A stretch of 64,000 nt of DNA from Flavobacterium aquidurense (GCF_001404985.1 NZ_JRLF01000009.1:1-64000), one strand, 5' to 3'. Counted from the first letter of the stretch, positions 53,023 through 62,774 are shown. The notes: a model not told the origin generated them from the letters alone. Numbers and translations: made by a program.

Positions 53023-54000
53023 CTAAAAATCTGCATCGAATGAAATTTTCTGAGCATCACTATCCGTGTTCATCACACCTGATTTTTGATACTCGGCAAC
53101 ACGTTTTTCAAAGAAATTGGTTTTTCCCTGAAGAGAGATCATGTCCATGAAATCAAACGGATTCGCTGATCCATATACACGCTCGCAACCTAATTCTACT
53201 AATAATCGATCTGCGACAAACTCTAAATATTGCGTCATTAAAGCAGCGTTCATACCTATTAAACTTACCGGCAGGGATTCTGTAACAAATTCTCTTTCGA
53301 TATCTAATGCATCAACAATAATTTCTTTAATTCTGTCTTTTGGGACTTTATTGATTAAATGATGATTATGTAAGTGAACTGCAAAATCACAGTGTACACC
53401 TTCGTCACGGGAAATCAACTCATTAGAAAAAGTCAAACCTGGCATTAAACCACGTTTTTTCAACCAATAGATAGAACAGAAAGCACCTGAAAAGAAAATT
53501 CCTTCAACTGCTGCAAAAGCAATCAGTCTTTCAGCGAATGAATCAGATTCAATCCACTTTAAAGCCCAGTCTGCTTTTTTCTTAATTGCCGGAAAAACTT
53601 CTAATGCATTAAACAATTCTGCTTTTTCCGCTTCATCTTTCACGTAAGTGTCAATTAGCAAAGAGTAAGTTTCGCTATGAATGTTTTCCATCATGATTTG
53701 AAAACCATAGAAAAACTTTGCTTCTGCATATTGAACTTCGTTTACAAAGTTCTCAGCAAGATTCTCATTTACGATTCCGTCAGAAGCTGCAAAGAATGCC
53801 AAAATGTGTTTAATAAAATATCTTTCGTCGTCACTAAGTTTATTGTTCCAATCTGTCAAGTCCTGGTGTAAATCGATTTCTTCAGCAGTCCAGAAACTAG
53901 CTTCCATTTTCTTATACCATTCCCAAATATCATGATGTTTGATAGGAAAAATAACGAAACGATTTTTATTTTCTTGTAATATTGGTTCAACTTGTGACAT
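53023..54000 (-). CDS. nrdB: Ribonucleoside-diphosphate reductase beta subunit (class Ia)
   Basis: This 325-residue radical-generating subunit carries the diiron ligands D74, E105 and H108 and the radical tyrosine Y112 in ENIHSETY. The E+3 H, H+4 Y spacing is that of E. coli NrdB. Later ligands lie in [14 protein letters not shown] and [14 protein letters not shown]. It is therefore a tyrosyl-radical type rather than a Tyr-less variant. It is upstream of nrdA on the same strand. Confidence 0.97.
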   Translation of the reverse strand: MSQVEPILQENKNRFVIFPIKHHDIWEWYKKMEASFWTAEEIDLHQDLTDWNNKLSDDERYFIKHILAFFAASDGIVNENLAENFVNEVQYAEAKFFYGFQIMMENIHSETYSLLIDTYVKDEAEKAELFNALEVFPAIKKKADWALKWIESDSFAERLIAFAAVEGIFFSGAFCSIYWLKKRGLMPGLTFSNELISRDEGVHCDFAVHLHNHHLINKVPKDRIKEIIVDALDIEREFVTESLPVSLIGMNAALMTQYLEFVADRLLVELGCERVYGSANPFDFMDMISLQGKTNFFEKRVAEYQKSGVMNTDSDAQKISFDADF

Positions 54001-54336
54001 GGTAATTTTTGTTTAATTTTTGTACTGAATTTTTACTAATTCAATAGACTACAAAGATTGTCATTTACAGCCAAAAATGAAAGCCAAACTTATTCACAAT
54101 TCGACGTAGTTTTTAACAAAGCAGAAAAAATGAGATATTTTTCAGACAATAATTAAATATTTGTAAATGAGACATTTAATAGTAGCTTTTATACCTAAAG
54201 CCCCTGTAAAATATAGACTTTTTGAAATAAAAAGCAAGAAATTTTAATTTGTTTTTAAAAGTTTTTTTTGAGTTAAAACTTTATTTTTTGAGTCAAAATA
54301 TCTCTGCTAAAAGTGGTAACTAAGAGGCGCTTGTTT
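54001..54336. other. Gap between nrdB and the DUF3109 gene
   Basis: This AT-rich gap contains the upstream region of nrdB. Two similar TTTTTTGAGT words (54268 and 54286 areas) are the only repetition seen. I found no NrdR-type box, riboswitch or coding frame. Confidence 0.45.
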
Positions 54337-54906
54337 TTAAGATTTTTTAAGTTCTTCAGCCACTTTTTCAAGCTCTAAATACCAGTCCTGACCAAAACGG
54401 CGAATTAACGCTTCTTTGACAAATTTATAAACCGGAACTTCCAATTCTTTTCCTAAAGAACAGGCATCATCACAAATATCCCATTTATCATAATTTACGG
54501 CAGCGAATTCTGTAAAGTCTTTTACACGAATTGGGTACAAATGACATGAAACTGGTTTTTTCCAGTCTACAATACCTTGATTATAGGCTTGCTCGATTCC
54601 ACAAAGCGCTGTTTTACCGTCAAAAATAACATAAGCACAATCTTTATTATCTATTAACGGTGTTTCAAGATCACCATCAGTTCCTTTTACCCAGGTTCCT
54701 TGGGCTTCGATAGCTGCAATTCCTTCTTTTCTTAAAAACGGTTTTACCTTAGGATAAATTTCTTCCATTATTTTAGTTTCTGCTTCACTAAGTGGCGCAC
54801 CGGCATCTCCGTCAACGCAGCAAGCTCCTTTACAAGCTGACAAGTTGCACACAAATTCTTTTTCAAGAATATCTTCTGAAATAATGGTTTTCCCTAATTG
54901 AAACAT
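54337..54906 (-). CDS. DUF3109 family cysteine-rich protein
   Basis: This 189-residue soluble protein has the DUF3109 cysteine pattern. CNLSACKGACCVDGDAG is near the N-terminus, CAYVIFDGKTALCGIEQAY in the middle, and SCHLYPIRV and WDICDDAC later. It probably binds zinc or an Fe-S cluster like the related YkgJ family, but no function is established. I chose the ATG at 54906 because an upstream ATG at 54948 would lie upstream of the TATCTTTG -7 box at 54936-54943. Confidence 0.88.
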   Translation of the reverse strand: MFQLGKTIISEDILEKEFVCNLSACKGACCVDGDAGAPLSEAETKIMEEIYPKVKPFLRKEGIAAIEAQGTWVKGTDGDLETPLIDNKDCAYVIFDGKTALCGIEQAYNQGIVDWKKPVSCHLYPIRVKDFTEFAAVNYDKWDICDDACSLGKELEVPVYKFVKEALIRRFGQDWYLELEKVAEELKKS

Positions 54907-54935
54907 GATAATAAAGTACTGAAATTTATAAAGTG

Positions 54936-54943
54936 CAAAGATA
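54936..54943 (-). promoter_or_regulatory. -7 box of the DUF3109 gene
   Basis: TATCTTTG on the minus strand, 30 bp upstream of the chosen ATG, matches TAnnTTTG and fixes the start. Confidence 0.55.
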
Positions 54944-55173
54944 GACAAAGAAAGCAGATAAAACGATCTAAATATTTCACCGTAAAGCCTGAAGCAATAT
55001 ATCTAAAAAATCAGAAAACTTTATCCTGCTTATCTTTGCTCAAATCTTTGCGAATCTCTTTGGTAAAAGCACACATTTGTTACAAAAATCACTATTTTAA
55101 TTACTAACACGTGTTTTTATAACAAAAATACCTTGTTCATCATATCTTATAAAAAAGCGCTATCTTTATTATC

Positions 55174-55181
55174 TACCTTTG
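55174..55181 (+). promoter_or_regulatory. -7 box of marC
   Basis: TACCTTTG matches TAnnTTTG, 31 bp upstream of the marC ATG. The -33 element is not evident. Confidence 0.5.
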
Positions 55182-55211
55182 CACATCTTTTAATCCATAA
55201 ATTTAAGAAAT

Positions 55212-55790
55212 ATGTTAGAGATTGATTTTAAAGAAATTATCACTGTCGGAATGGTACTTTTTGCTGTAATTGATATCGTAGGATCAATTCCTATTATTGT
55301 AAATCTAAGGGCTAAAGTTGGACATATAGAATCTGAGAAAGCTTCGATAGTTGCTGGTGCCATTATGATTGTTTTTCTTTTTGTTGGTGAAGGTTTTCTT
55401 AACCTGATAGGCATAGATGTTCATTCATTTGCCGTTGCAGGTTCTTTTGTATTATTTTTTCTGGCCTTGGAGATGATTTTAGGAATCAGGATTTATCGTG
55501 ACGAAGAACCGGGATCTGCTTCAATAGTCCCATTAGCGTTTCCGTTAATCGCCGGAGCAGGAACAATGACAACTTTACTTTCCTTACGATCTCAATTTCA
55601 TACCATTAATATTATTATCGCTATTTTATTGAATATTATATTGGTTTATATTGTTTTGAAATCTTCAAAAAAAATCGAGAATTTATTAGGAGAAAACGGA
55701 CTTGGCGTGGTTCGTAAGACATTTGGAGTGATACTTTTAGCGATTGCTGTTAAATTATTTGCCGCTAATGTTAAAGGTTTGTTTGTCTAA
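55212..55790 (+). CDS. MarC family integral membrane protein
   Basis: This 192-residue protein has about six transmembrane helices and MarC/UPF0056 motifs. LFAVIDIVGSIPIIVNL lies in helix 1, FAVAGSFVLFFLALEMILG in helix 3, and IVPLAFPLIAGAGTMTTLLS before helix 4. The family is called NAAT (neutral amino acid transporter) after an archaeal member, but most bacterial MarC proteins have no proven substrate. It is monocistronic, about 107 bp before a small membrane gene. Confidence 0.9.
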   Translation: MLEIDFKEIITVGMVLFAVIDIVGSIPIIVNLRAKVGHIESEKASIVAGAIMIVFLFVGEGFLNLIGIDVHSFAVAGSFVLFFLALEMILGIRIYRDEEPGSASIVPLAFPLIAGAGTMTTLLSLRSQFHTINIIIAILLNIILVYIVLKSSKKIENLLGENGLGVVRKTFGVILLAIAVKLFAANVKGLFV

Positions 55791-55897
55791 CAATTATTTT
55801 TATAAATTTACCCCATAAAATTTCTAAAATACAACTTTAGGACATTTTTCAGGTCAAAGGGTTTTACTTTATTATTTTAGGCAAACAAACAACCATT

Positions 55898-56098
55898 ATG
55901 AAAATTTTCACTTCAATCTTAGTGCTTCTAGCATTAGCTTTAATTGTTTTTAATATTACGTTGCTAGACTTCAAAAATCCTTTTCAGGGAGATAGTGTAG
56001 TTGCTTTTATTGGAATTGCAGCTTCATTTTGTGCCGTTTTGATTCTTTTAATTTTTAGAATTTCTAAAAGAATTGAAGAAAAAACAAACGGACGATAA
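55898..56098 (+). CDS. Small two-helix membrane protein
   Basis: This 66-residue protein has two predicted helices (about 4-22 and 36-56) and a charged C-terminus (RISKRIEEKTNGR). I recognise no family. It is followed one base later by the FAD protein start, so the two are probably translated together. Confidence 0.65.
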   Translation: MKIFTSILVLLALALIVFNITLLDFKNPFQGDSVVAFIGIAASFCAVLILLIFRISKRIEEKTNGR

Positions 56099-56099
56099 T

Positions 56100-56705
56100 A
56101 TGTTTGACGTTTTAATTATTGGCGGAGGAGTTTCTGGCATGTCTTGTGCTCTGGTTTTGGGATCAGCAAAAAAGAAATCCTTTGCAGCCGATAAAAAAAT
56201 TGGAATTTTTACGCATCAAAAAAATTCTTCTTTACAAGAAGCAATTTTCTACAATGCTTATGGTATAACGCCAGGCAAATTAGGTTCTGATTTACTCACA
56301 GAAAGTACACAGGATTTAACAATGAGTTATCCGCATATTACCCAGATCCCAAATGAGAAAGTAATTAAAATCGAAGGGACTTACCCTGAATTTACAGTTA
56401 CAACAAACAAAAACTCATACAAAACCAAAAGTATTGTTATAGGCATTGGTTCTGCAAATACTTTTGATATCGAAGGCTTAATGCAATACATTGAACCTCA
56501 TAAAAAAGCATTACCCGAAAAACAACGTATTCAGCTTAAAAACGACGATCATAAAGTAGCCGACGGTATTTATGTAATTGGAACTTTAGCAGGCTGGAGA
56601 AGTCAATTGGCAATTGCTGCCGGAAGTGGTGCTGCGGTTGCAACAGATATTCTTACTTTATGGAATAACGGTGTACAAACTCACTCGCACGATAGCATTC
56701 GATAA
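56100..56705 (+). CDS. Short FAD-dependent oxidoreductase, thioredoxin-reductase-like
   Basis: This 201-residue protein has the FAD dinucleotide motif VLIIGGGVSGMSCALVLG near its start. The C-terminal FAD motif is ADGIYVIGTLAGWRSQLAIA. It lacks the NAD(P)H-binding domain and the CxxC of thioredoxin reductases, so it is only the FAD half of that fold. The electron donor and substrate are unknown. The start at 56100 begins directly with the FAD strand; an upstream in-frame ATG at 56073 would overlap the previous gene. Confidence 0.8.
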   Translation: MFDVLIIGGGVSGMSCALVLGSAKKKSFAADKKIGIFTHQKNSSLQEAIFYNAYGITPGKLGSDLLTESTQDLTMSYPHITQIPNEKVIKIEGTYPEFTVTTNKNSYKTKSIVIGIGSANTFDIEGLMQYIEPHKKALPEKQRIQLKNDDHKVADGIYVIGTLAGWRSQLAIAAGSGAAVATDILTLWNNGVQTHSHDSIR

Positions 56706-56724
56706 AACTCTATAAAATTATTAA

Positions 56725-56871
56725 ACCATATAAGTTATATAAGTTCATTTAATATGCGAAATGCATTATATTGACTTATATAACTTATATGGTTTTCTTT
56801 TTTTGCTTAAGTTTTCATTAATAGCTATGATTTACACATAGCATTAAATGAACTTATATAACTTATATGGT
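56725..56871. repeat. Three ACCATATAAG-family copies (one forward, two inverted)
   Basis: The forward copy is at 56725-56752. Inverted copies are at 56769-56793 and 56844-56871. The forward copy and the last inverted copy are exact inverses over 28 bp. This is the best-preserved cluster of the family and has no separate terminator hairpin inside. Confidence 0.8.
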
Positions 56872-56878
56872 AAAAAAA

Positions 56879-57190
56879 TTACTTCACCGAAACAATTTCT
56901 TTTACTGTGATATGTTTTTCTGTATCTGTTTTCCAGATTTCTCCTTTTAACGATACCTCATCACCTTCTTTTAATTTCTTGTAGTTTTGCGGTCCTCCAA
57001 CATTTACAATGCTTATTACTGCAAAATAAACTTCATTTTTATCGGTATTGATTTTGGCAGTGTAACCGTCCTTTCCAAATTCTATCGACTCAACTTTTCC
57101 TGAAATTGTATTTTTATCCTTCATACAGGCGCAAGAAATTACAAAAGTCATCAACAACATTAAAAAACTTATTCTTTTTAGATTTTTCAT
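56879..57190 (-). CDS. Small lipoprotein, probable OB-fold
   Basis: This 103-residue protein has a lipoprotein signal with Cys near 20 (VISCAC). The beta-rich mature part TISGKVESIEFGKDGYTAKI to DEVSLKGEIWKT looks like an OB fold. The function is unknown. It is the most distal gene on the minus strand after the NTF2-like gene and may share its transcript. Confidence 0.7.
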   Translation of the reverse strand: MKNLKRISFLMLLMTFVISCACMKDKNTISGKVESIEFGKDGYTAKINTDKNEVYFAVISIVNVGGPQNYKKLKEGDEVSLKGEIWKTDTEKHITVKEIVSVK

Positions 57191-57267
57191 ATTTTATATT
57201 TTACTGTAAATCTCGTTTATTTCCAGACAAGATTTATTACACTATATTTTAAAAAATTATTATTATT

Positions 57268-57633
57268 TTATTGTAAAATGATACAACTTCCGGCAATCAC
57301 CTTTAAGGTTTCATCAAATTGTTTCCAAACTCCGTTGTACTTATAAGTTCCATTTAAAGAATTACCTTCATAATTTCCTTTTAATAAAACAGTTACCACA
57401 ACTACAGCAATATCTCCAATTACATTTATAATCTGATCTGAAGCCTCTATAGTTTCTACTTTTATTTTGCCTGAACGATACGATTCTAAATCAAATTCTT
57501 TAGTAATAGTTTGTCCGTTTGCTAAATTAAAAAGCAAATCATCATGAAGCATTTTATCCAATGTTGCAACATCAGCATTTTTAATTGCCGTTAAAAGTTC
57601 GATTTCAGCATTTACAATAGTTTCTATTTTCAT
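57268..57633 (-). CDS. NTF2-like/DUF4440 protein
   Basis: This 121-residue protein has a single NTF2-like cone. NAEIELLTAIKNADVATLDKML is the usual N-terminal helix pair, and FNLANGQTITKEFDLESYRSGK follows. Members include ketosteroid-isomerase-like enzymes and non-enzymatic binders. There is no signal peptide. It lies 19 bp after the S41 peptidase gene. It is only distantly like the NTF2 domains at 16.7-18.7 kb. Confidence 0.8.
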   Translation of the reverse strand: MKIETIVNAEIELLTAIKNADVATLDKMLHDDLLFNLANGQTITKEFDLESYRSGKIKVETIEASDQIINVIGDIAVVVVTVLLKGNYEGNSLNGTYKYNGVWKQFDETLKVIAGSCIILQ

Positions 57634-57652
57634 TTGATATAAAAATTAAGAA

Positions 57653-59230
57653 TTACTTTTTCGGATTCAAAACTGCTTTTATCATGGCATCATCTTTTAG
57701 AATAACATCATAATAATACAATTCGCCATAAAGCTGACGGGCAAATTCTGCGGTAATATAACGGTTTACCAATGCTTTGGTTTTGTCTAATTTTAAATCA
57801 AGACCAGTTATTAAAATATATGTTCTGAACTTTTTAAAATAGGCATCAGAGTTTTTCATCTTAGCCAAAAACTCATTAAAATGAAGTCCGGCAAAAGCAT
57901 TTCTGTTTTTATCCAATTCTTCAAAAACAAAATGACCTACAATTCCCGTTTGAAGAAGATATGCTACGTTTTCATTTCCGTGTTCTGCTTCAATTGGCAC
58001 AAAAACATCCGGAACAATTCCGCCACCACCGTATACAACTTTACCTTTTGGAGTTTTAAACTTCAATGAATCAGCTACTTTTATACTGTCTTTTGCATAA
58101 AGTTCCCCAGATTTTATACGTGATTCTGATTCTTTATAATATTCTTCGTTTCCTTTTTTGTAAGGTTTCTGAATCGATCTTCCGGTTGGTGTGTAATATC
58201 TCGCAACTGTTAACCTAACTGCAGATCCATCGTTAAAATCCATTTCACGCTGCACTAACCCTTTTCCAAAAGAACGACGCCCAACAATAGTACCACGATC
58301 ATTATCCTGAAGTGCACCGGCCAGAATTTCGCTTGCAGATGCGCTGTTTTCATTAAGTAAAACATATACTTTTCCGGTTTCAAAACTTCCTGCTTTTGTC
58401 GCAAAAGTTTTTTCGGTTGTTCCGTTTTTATTTTTGGTAAAAACAATCAGCTGTTTGTCTTTCAAAAACTCATCGGCAATTGCAATAGCTTCTTCCATAT
58501 AACCGCCGCCATTATCGCGAAGGTCGATGATAAGTGATTCAATTCCGTTTTGTTTTAGTCGTGTTAAACCGGTTTTAAATTCATTAAAAGTAGTTTCTGC
58601 AAAACGGTTGATCTTGATATAACCTGTTTTATTATCGAGCAATAAAGATGCATCCACACTTTTTATAGGGATAATATCTCTTTTTACTTTAAACTTTAAT
58701 TTCTTTTGTTGTGATTTTCTAAAAACCGTCAATTCAATTTCAGAACCTTTTATTCCTTTTAATTTCGAAAATAAACTATCAGACGGTAATCTTCTGCCGT
58801 ATAATTTCGTTTTTCCTGCAAATAAAATTCTATCTCCAGATTTTATTCCGGCTTTCGCCGAAGGTCCATTTTCGATTGGTTTTATAATCGCAACAGAATC
58901 TTTATACATATAAAAGTTAATTCCGATTCCAACGAAATCACCTTTCATACTTTCGGCTACTTCAGCTTGTTCTGTTGGCGGTATATAAACGGAATGAGGA
59001 TCTAATTTTGATAATATATTATCTACTGTAAGATTCACAATAGAGTCTGTATTAATACTGTCAACATATTCATTATTGATAAAATCAATAAGTTTGTTGA
59101 GCTTGGTTTTCGAGTAATTTTTAGCCAAAAGCTGGTCATCAACGGGAGCATTCATAAGGCTTCCGATGACTATTCCGAGAGCAAAGACTGCTCCGATAAT
59201 AATGGGTAAATATTTTGAATTAAATTTCAT
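57653..59230 (-). CDS. S41 family C-terminal processing peptidase
   Basis: This 525-residue membrane-anchored protease has an N-terminal helix (about 8-25) and a PDZ domain (about 85-180, VGIGINFYMYKDSVAIIKPI). The catalytic domain carries the serine-lysine dyad S298 (NENSASASEIL) and K323 (SFGKGLVQ). It should trim or degrade periplasmic proteins from their C-termini. It starts exactly where the deaminase gene ends, which indicates co-translation. Confidence 0.93.
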   Translation of the reverse strand: MKFNSKYLPIIIGAVFALGIVIGSLMNAPVDDQLLAKNYSKTKLNKLIDFINNEYVDSINTDSIVNLTVDNILSKLDPHSVYIPPTEQAEVAESMKGDFVGIGINFYMYKDSVAIIKPIENGPSAKAGIKSGDRILFAGKTKLYGRRLPSDSLFSKLKGIKGSEIELTVFRKSQQKKLKFKVKRDIIPIKSVDASLLLDNKTGYIKINRFAETTFNEFKTGLTRLKQNGIESLIIDLRDNGGGYMEEAIAIADEFLKDKQLIVFTKNKNGTTEKTFATKAGSFETGKVYVLLNENSASASEILAGALQDNDRGTIVGRRSFGKGLVQREMDFNDGSAVRLTVARYYTPTGRSIQKPYKKGNEEYYKESESRIKSGELYAKDSIKVADSLKFKTPKGKVVYGGGGIVPDVFVPIEAEHGNENVAYLLQTGIVGHFVFEELDKNRNAFAGLHFNEFLAKMKNSDAYFKKFRTYILITGLDLKLDKTKALVNRYITAEFARQLYGELYYYDVILKDDAMIKAVLNPKK

Positions 59231-59662
59231 TTACTCTTCTAAAACAGGAATATGTTCGACTTCGACACCTGCTTTTATTAAAAACTGAATTCCGGAATCA
59301 TCCCGATATCCATTATGATATACTACTCTTTTGATTCCTGACTGATGGATCAGTTTGCTGCATTCTTTACATGGCGAAAGTGTAATATATAAAGTCGCAC
59401 CTTCACATGATTGTGTTGATCTTGCAACTTTTAAAATTGCATTTGCTTCTGCATGCAGCACATCCCAACGGGTTAAACCGTCTTCGTCTTCGCAGCAATT
59501 TTCAAAACCGGATGGTGTTCCATTGTATCCATCAGAAATAATCATTCGGTCTTTTACGATAATGGCGCCTACTTTTTTTCGAATGCAATAGGAAAGTGCT
59601 CCCCATTCTGTCGCAATTCTTAAATAAGCTTTATCGTATTTATTTAATTTTTTTTCTTCCAT
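59231..59662 (-). CDS. dCMP/cytidine deaminase family protein (ComEB-like)
   Basis: This 143-residue zinc enzyme has the deaminase motif H70-A-E72 (LHAEANAIL) and the P97-C98-xx-C101 pair. The extra CC (C56, C57) is common in dCMP deaminases. It likely makes dUMP from dCMP for thymidylate synthesis. It lies between hupE-like (5 bp upstream) and the S41 peptidase (no gap) in an operon. Confidence 0.9.
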   Translation of the reverse strand: MEEKKLNKYDKAYLRIATEWGALSYCIRKKVGAIIVKDRMIISDGYNGTPSGFENCCEDEDGLTRWDVLHAEANAILKVARSTQSCEGATLYITLSPCKECSKLIHQSGIKRVVYHNGYRDDSGIQFLIKAGVEVEHIPVLEE

Positions 59663-59667
59663 TTATT

Positions 59668-60261
59668 TTATCTGTGCCAAATTGGGCTTTCAATAATCAT
59701 AGGAACTACTACTCCTATAATAAAAGCCGACATTACAAGTGCCCAATCGCGTTTTGAAAAACGAAATACGGTTTGTACAATATATGATAGTATCAGAACC
59801 ACAAAAACCACTACTAACTGAGCTGCTTCGATTCCTAACGCAAACTCGCCTAAAGGTAGTAATTTTGAACTAGGTGATCCTCCTAAAATTGTCTTGAAAT
59901 AATTTGAGAATCCAAGTCCGTGTATAATTCCAAAAAACAAGGTTACAAAAAACACTAAATTCAATCCGTCACTCTTTGATGTTTTTCCTGCTGTAAAAAG
60001 ATTAAAAATCGCGGTTATTAAAATTGTTATCGGAATTAAAAACTCAACGGTATTAACTTTTATTGCAATGATTCCGTAAACTGAAAGCAATAAAGCTAAT
60101 GTATGTCCTATTGTAAAAACAGAAACTAAAAGCAAAATTCGTTTCCAGTCTTTAAACAAATAAGGGGTTGTTAATGCAATTAAAAAAAGAACGTGATCAT
60201 AAGCGTGAATATCTAAAACATGCTTTAATCCTATTTGAAAATAAATCCAAAATTCTGACAT
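59668..60261 (-). CDS. HupE/UreJ family membrane protein
   Basis: This 197-residue protein has about six transmembrane helices. It carries the HupE/UreJ motif HVLDIHAYDHVLFLIAL at its start and FFGIIHGLGFSNYF in the middle. Members are proposed nickel or cobalt permeases. No hydrogenase or urease genes are in the window, so the metal and role are uncertain. It is the first gene of an operon with the deaminase and the S41 peptidase. Confidence 0.87.
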   Translation of the reverse strand: MSEFWIYFQIGLKHVLDIHAYDHVLFLIALTTPYLFKDWKRILLLVSVFTIGHTLALLLSVYGIIAIKVNTVEFLIPITILITAIFNLFTAGKTSKSDGLNLVFFVTLFFGIIHGLGFSNYFKTILGGSPSSKLLPLGEFALGIEAAQLVVVFVVLILSYIVQTVFRFSKRDWALVMSAFIIGVVVPMIIESPIWHR

Positions 60262-60411
60262 ACGGGTAATACTATTAAATGATTAGGGGTTGTAAACTTA
60301 CGATTTATTTTGAAAAATTTATGATGCAAAACATTAAATCACCGAATAATAATAAGTTAAATTTTATGAGAAATTTAAATTTGTTAAATTAAAATAAGAT
60401 TTATCTTTGCT

Positions 60412-60419
60412 CAATAAAA
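60412..60419 (+). promoter_or_regulatory. -7 box of the TerB-family gene
   Basis: TATCTTTG matches TAnnTTTG, 11 bp before the ATG. The nearest upstream TTTG is 28 bp away, farther than usual. Confidence 0.5.
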
Positions 60420-60430
60420 ACTAATTAATT

Positions 60431-60862
60431 ATGCCATTTTCAGAATTATTTGATAACGAATTCAAACAAAGAAACAGAGGTCATTTCTCTGCCATTGTTC
60501 GTGTAGCTTTTGCTGACGGCAAAGTAAGTCCAGAAGAAAAAGATTTTTTAGATAAAATAGCTTCAACATTACAAATTTCAGAAGAAGAATACAACGAAAT
60601 CCTTAAAGATCCGTGGAAACATCCAATAAACCCTCCTTATTTATATACTCAACGTTTAGAGCGTTTATATGATTTGGCAAGAATGGTTCACGTAGATCAT
60701 CATTTAGGAGATCAGCAGGAAGTAATGTTAACCCGTATGGGATTAGCTTTAGGATTTACTCCAGGAAACGTAAACTATATTGTTAGAAAAGCATTGTCTT
60801 TGGTTGACAAAAAAGTAGATTTAGACACTTTCGTTTTCGAAATGGAAAACATGAATAAATAA
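60431..60862 (+). CDS. TerB-family protein
   Basis: This 143-residue soluble helical protein matches the TerB fold. HFSAIVRVAFADGKVSPEEK (about 18-37) has the acidic metal-binding segment, and LARMVHVDHHLGDQQEVML a second. The tellurite-resistance name is historical. Stand-alone TerB proteins probably sense metals or membrane stress. No other ter genes are nearby. It converges with fbp. Confidence 0.88.
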   Translation: MPFSELFDNEFKQRNRGHFSAIVRVAFADGKVSPEEKDFLDKIASTLQISEEEYNEILKDPWKHPINPPYLYTQRLERLYDLARMVHVDHHLGDQQEVMLTRMGLALGFTPGNVNYIVRKALSLVDKKVDLDTFVFEMENMNK

Positions 60863-60942
60863 TATTCAGTTTTTAGTATTCAGTCGCAGTAACAGTTTAC
60901 AGTGTTGTACCGAAGACTAAAATTTAATTGAAACCAAAAAAT

Positions 60943-60975
60943 AAACCCGACAGTTTTAAAAAAACTGTCGGGTTT
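60943..60975. terminator. CCCGACAG-type terminator between terB-like and fbp
   Basis: AAACCCGACAGTTTT and AAAACTGTCGGGTTT pair perfectly between convergent genes. It is the third member of the CCCGACAG hairpin family, with 784-814 and 12609-12639. Confidence 0.85.
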
Positions 60976-61020
60976 GCTATTTATAGTCCAAACTGAAAAC
61001 TGAGACTGAGACTAAAGCCT

Positions 61021-62025
61021 TTATTCAGCTGCCATAAATTGTTCTGCTTTTTCTACCATATTATAGCTTCCGCAGAAAAAAGGAACTCTTTCATGTAGTT
61101 CTGTTGGCTGGATTTCCATAATTCTTCCAAAACCGTCTGTTGCCTTTCCTCCCGCCTGCTCTGCAATAAATGCCATTGGGTTACATTCATATAATAAACG
61201 TAACTTTCCTTTTGGCGCTTTTGAGCTTGTTGGATATAAATAAATTCCGCCTTTGATCATATTTCGATGAAAATCAGAAACTAAACTTCCAATATATCTT
61301 GAGGTATATGGTCTGTCTTCTTCTTCTTTTTGACAATACTTAATATAATTTTTTACTCCTTGCGGAAAATGAACATAATTCCCTTCGTTTACTGAATAGA
61401 TATTTCCGTTTCGAGGAAATTGCATGTTTGGATGTGAAAGATAAAAAGTACCAATTGCAGGGTTTAGCGTAAAACCATTTACACCATGACCTGTAGTATA
61501 AACCAACATTGTAGAGGTTCCGTAAATTACATATCCCGCTGCCACCTGATTTACACCCGGCTGTAAAAAGTCTTCGATGGTTACCGGAGTACCAAGTGGT
61601 GTAATTCTTCTAAAAACGGAAAAAATGGTCCCTAAGGAAACATTTACATCAATGTTCGAAGATCCGTCAAGCGGATCCATCAAGATCACGTACTTATTAT
61701 TATTACTGTTGTCGCTCCCCTTGACAGTAATAAATTCGTCGTTTTCTTCTGAAGCAATTCCACAGACAATCTCACGGTTAATTAACGTCTGAATAAATAC
61801 TTCGTTTGCATACACATCTAATTTTTGCTGGTCTTCTCCCTGAATATTTTGTTCGCCTGCAGCGCCAATAATATCCACTAATCCGGCTTTGTTGACTTTA
61901 TAGTTTACAACTTTCGCCGCTAAACGTATAGAGTTAATAATTCGGGAAAGCTCTCCCGACGAATACTGAAATGCTTTTTGGTTCTCAATAATAAACTCTC
62001 CTAGTGTTTTATTGCGTTCTTCCAT
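61021..62025 (-). CDS. fbp: Class 1 fructose-1,6-bisphosphatase
   Basis: This 334-residue enzyme dephosphorylates fructose-1,6-bisphosphate in gluconeogenesis. The metal site DPLDGSS is at 117-123 with [12 protein letters not shown] after it. [17 protein letters not shown] and [18 protein letters not shown] segments and the C-terminal [20 protein letters not shown] are family signatures. Length is normal. Divergent from a GNAT gene. Confidence 0.96.
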   Translation of the reverse strand: MEERNKTLGEFIIENQKAFQYSSGELSRIINSIRLAAKVVNYKVNKAGLVDIIGAAGEQNIQGEDQQKLDVYANEVFIQTLINREIVCGIASEENDEFITVKGSDNSNNNKYVILMDPLDGSSNIDVNVSLGTIFSVFRRITPLGTPVTIEDFLQPGVNQVAAGYVIYGTSTMLVYTTGHGVNGFTLNPAIGTFYLSHPNMQFPRNGNIYSVNEGNYVHFPQGVKNYIKYCQKEEEDRPYTSRYIGSLVSDFHRNMIKGGIYLYPTSSKAPKGKLRLLYECNPMAFIAEQAGGKATDGFGRIMEIQPTELHERVPFFCGSYNMVEKAEQFMAAE

Positions 62026-62285
62026 TACTATATCGTTGTAGTTTTAATTTTAAGTCACAAATATCGTTTTTTTTGTGAGAATGATTTAAAAATTATTTCG
62101 TTAGTTTGCCACTATTGTATATTTGCTAATTAAACACTCAAAGTACCGAGTAAAAGAATATTTTTTTAGCTAATAAACGCTTAATAATAAGAATACACGA
62201 ATTGGCCTTACAAAAATTTTGACGAAAATAAGTTCTTAAAAATTAGGCAAGAATACGATATAGAATAAAATAAAAATTGGATAAT

Positions 62286-62774
62286 ATGAATATTAGAAAA
62301 GGAAATCCTGAAGACATGCAATCAGTTTTAGGATTAATACAGGAGTTGGCAATATTCGAAAAAGAACCGGAAGCTGTTGTTATTACTGTTGATGATTTAG
62401 TGCGTGACGGCTTTGGTGAAAATCCGCTATTTCATGTATTTGTTGCAGAAATTGAAGATGAATCAAGTAACAAAGAAATAGTTGGAATCGCATTGTACTA
62501 TTACAGATACTCTACCTGGAAAGGTAAAACTATACATCTTGAAGATTTGATTGTCAAAGAAAAAATGCGAGGGACAGGTTTAGGATCTGCTCTTTATGCT
62601 GAAATCATGAAACAAGGTAAAAGAGATAATGTGCGACGAGTAGAATGGAATGTCCTGGACTGGAATACTCCTGCCGTGAAATTCTATGAAAATTCAGGTG
62701 CAAAAATTCTGGAAGAATGGAGAGTCGTCCAAATGGATGAAGCCGGCGTAAATTCATTTCTGGACAAACTGTAA
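62286..62774 (+). CDS. GNAT-family N-acetyltransferase
   Basis: This 162-residue protein has the GNAT fold. HLEDLIVKEKMRGTGLGSAL carries the acetyl-CoA loop (RGTGLG) and VEWNVLDWNTPAVKFYENSG the C-terminal signature, as in diamine acetyltransferases. The substrate is uncertain. I chose the ATG at 62286; a TTG nine bases earlier would add three residues. It precedes the aspartate kinase gene by 167 bp on the same strand. Confidence 0.87.
   Translation: MNIRKGNPEDMQSVLGLIQELAIFEKEPEAVVITVDDLVRDGFGENPLFHVFVAEIEDESSNKEIVGIALYYYRYSTWKGKTIHLEDLIVKEKMRGTGLGSALYAEIMKQGKRDNVRRVEWNVLDWNTPAVKFYENSGAKILEEWRVVQMDEAGVNSFLDKL

Larger units (their letters stand above)
54907..55211. other. Divergent promoter region of the DUF3109 gene and marC
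   Basis: A -7 box for each gene is visible at 54936-54943 (minus) and 55174-55181 (plus). The middle contains a second TATCTTTG on the plus strand near 55029-55040. There is no coding frame. Confidence 0.5.
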
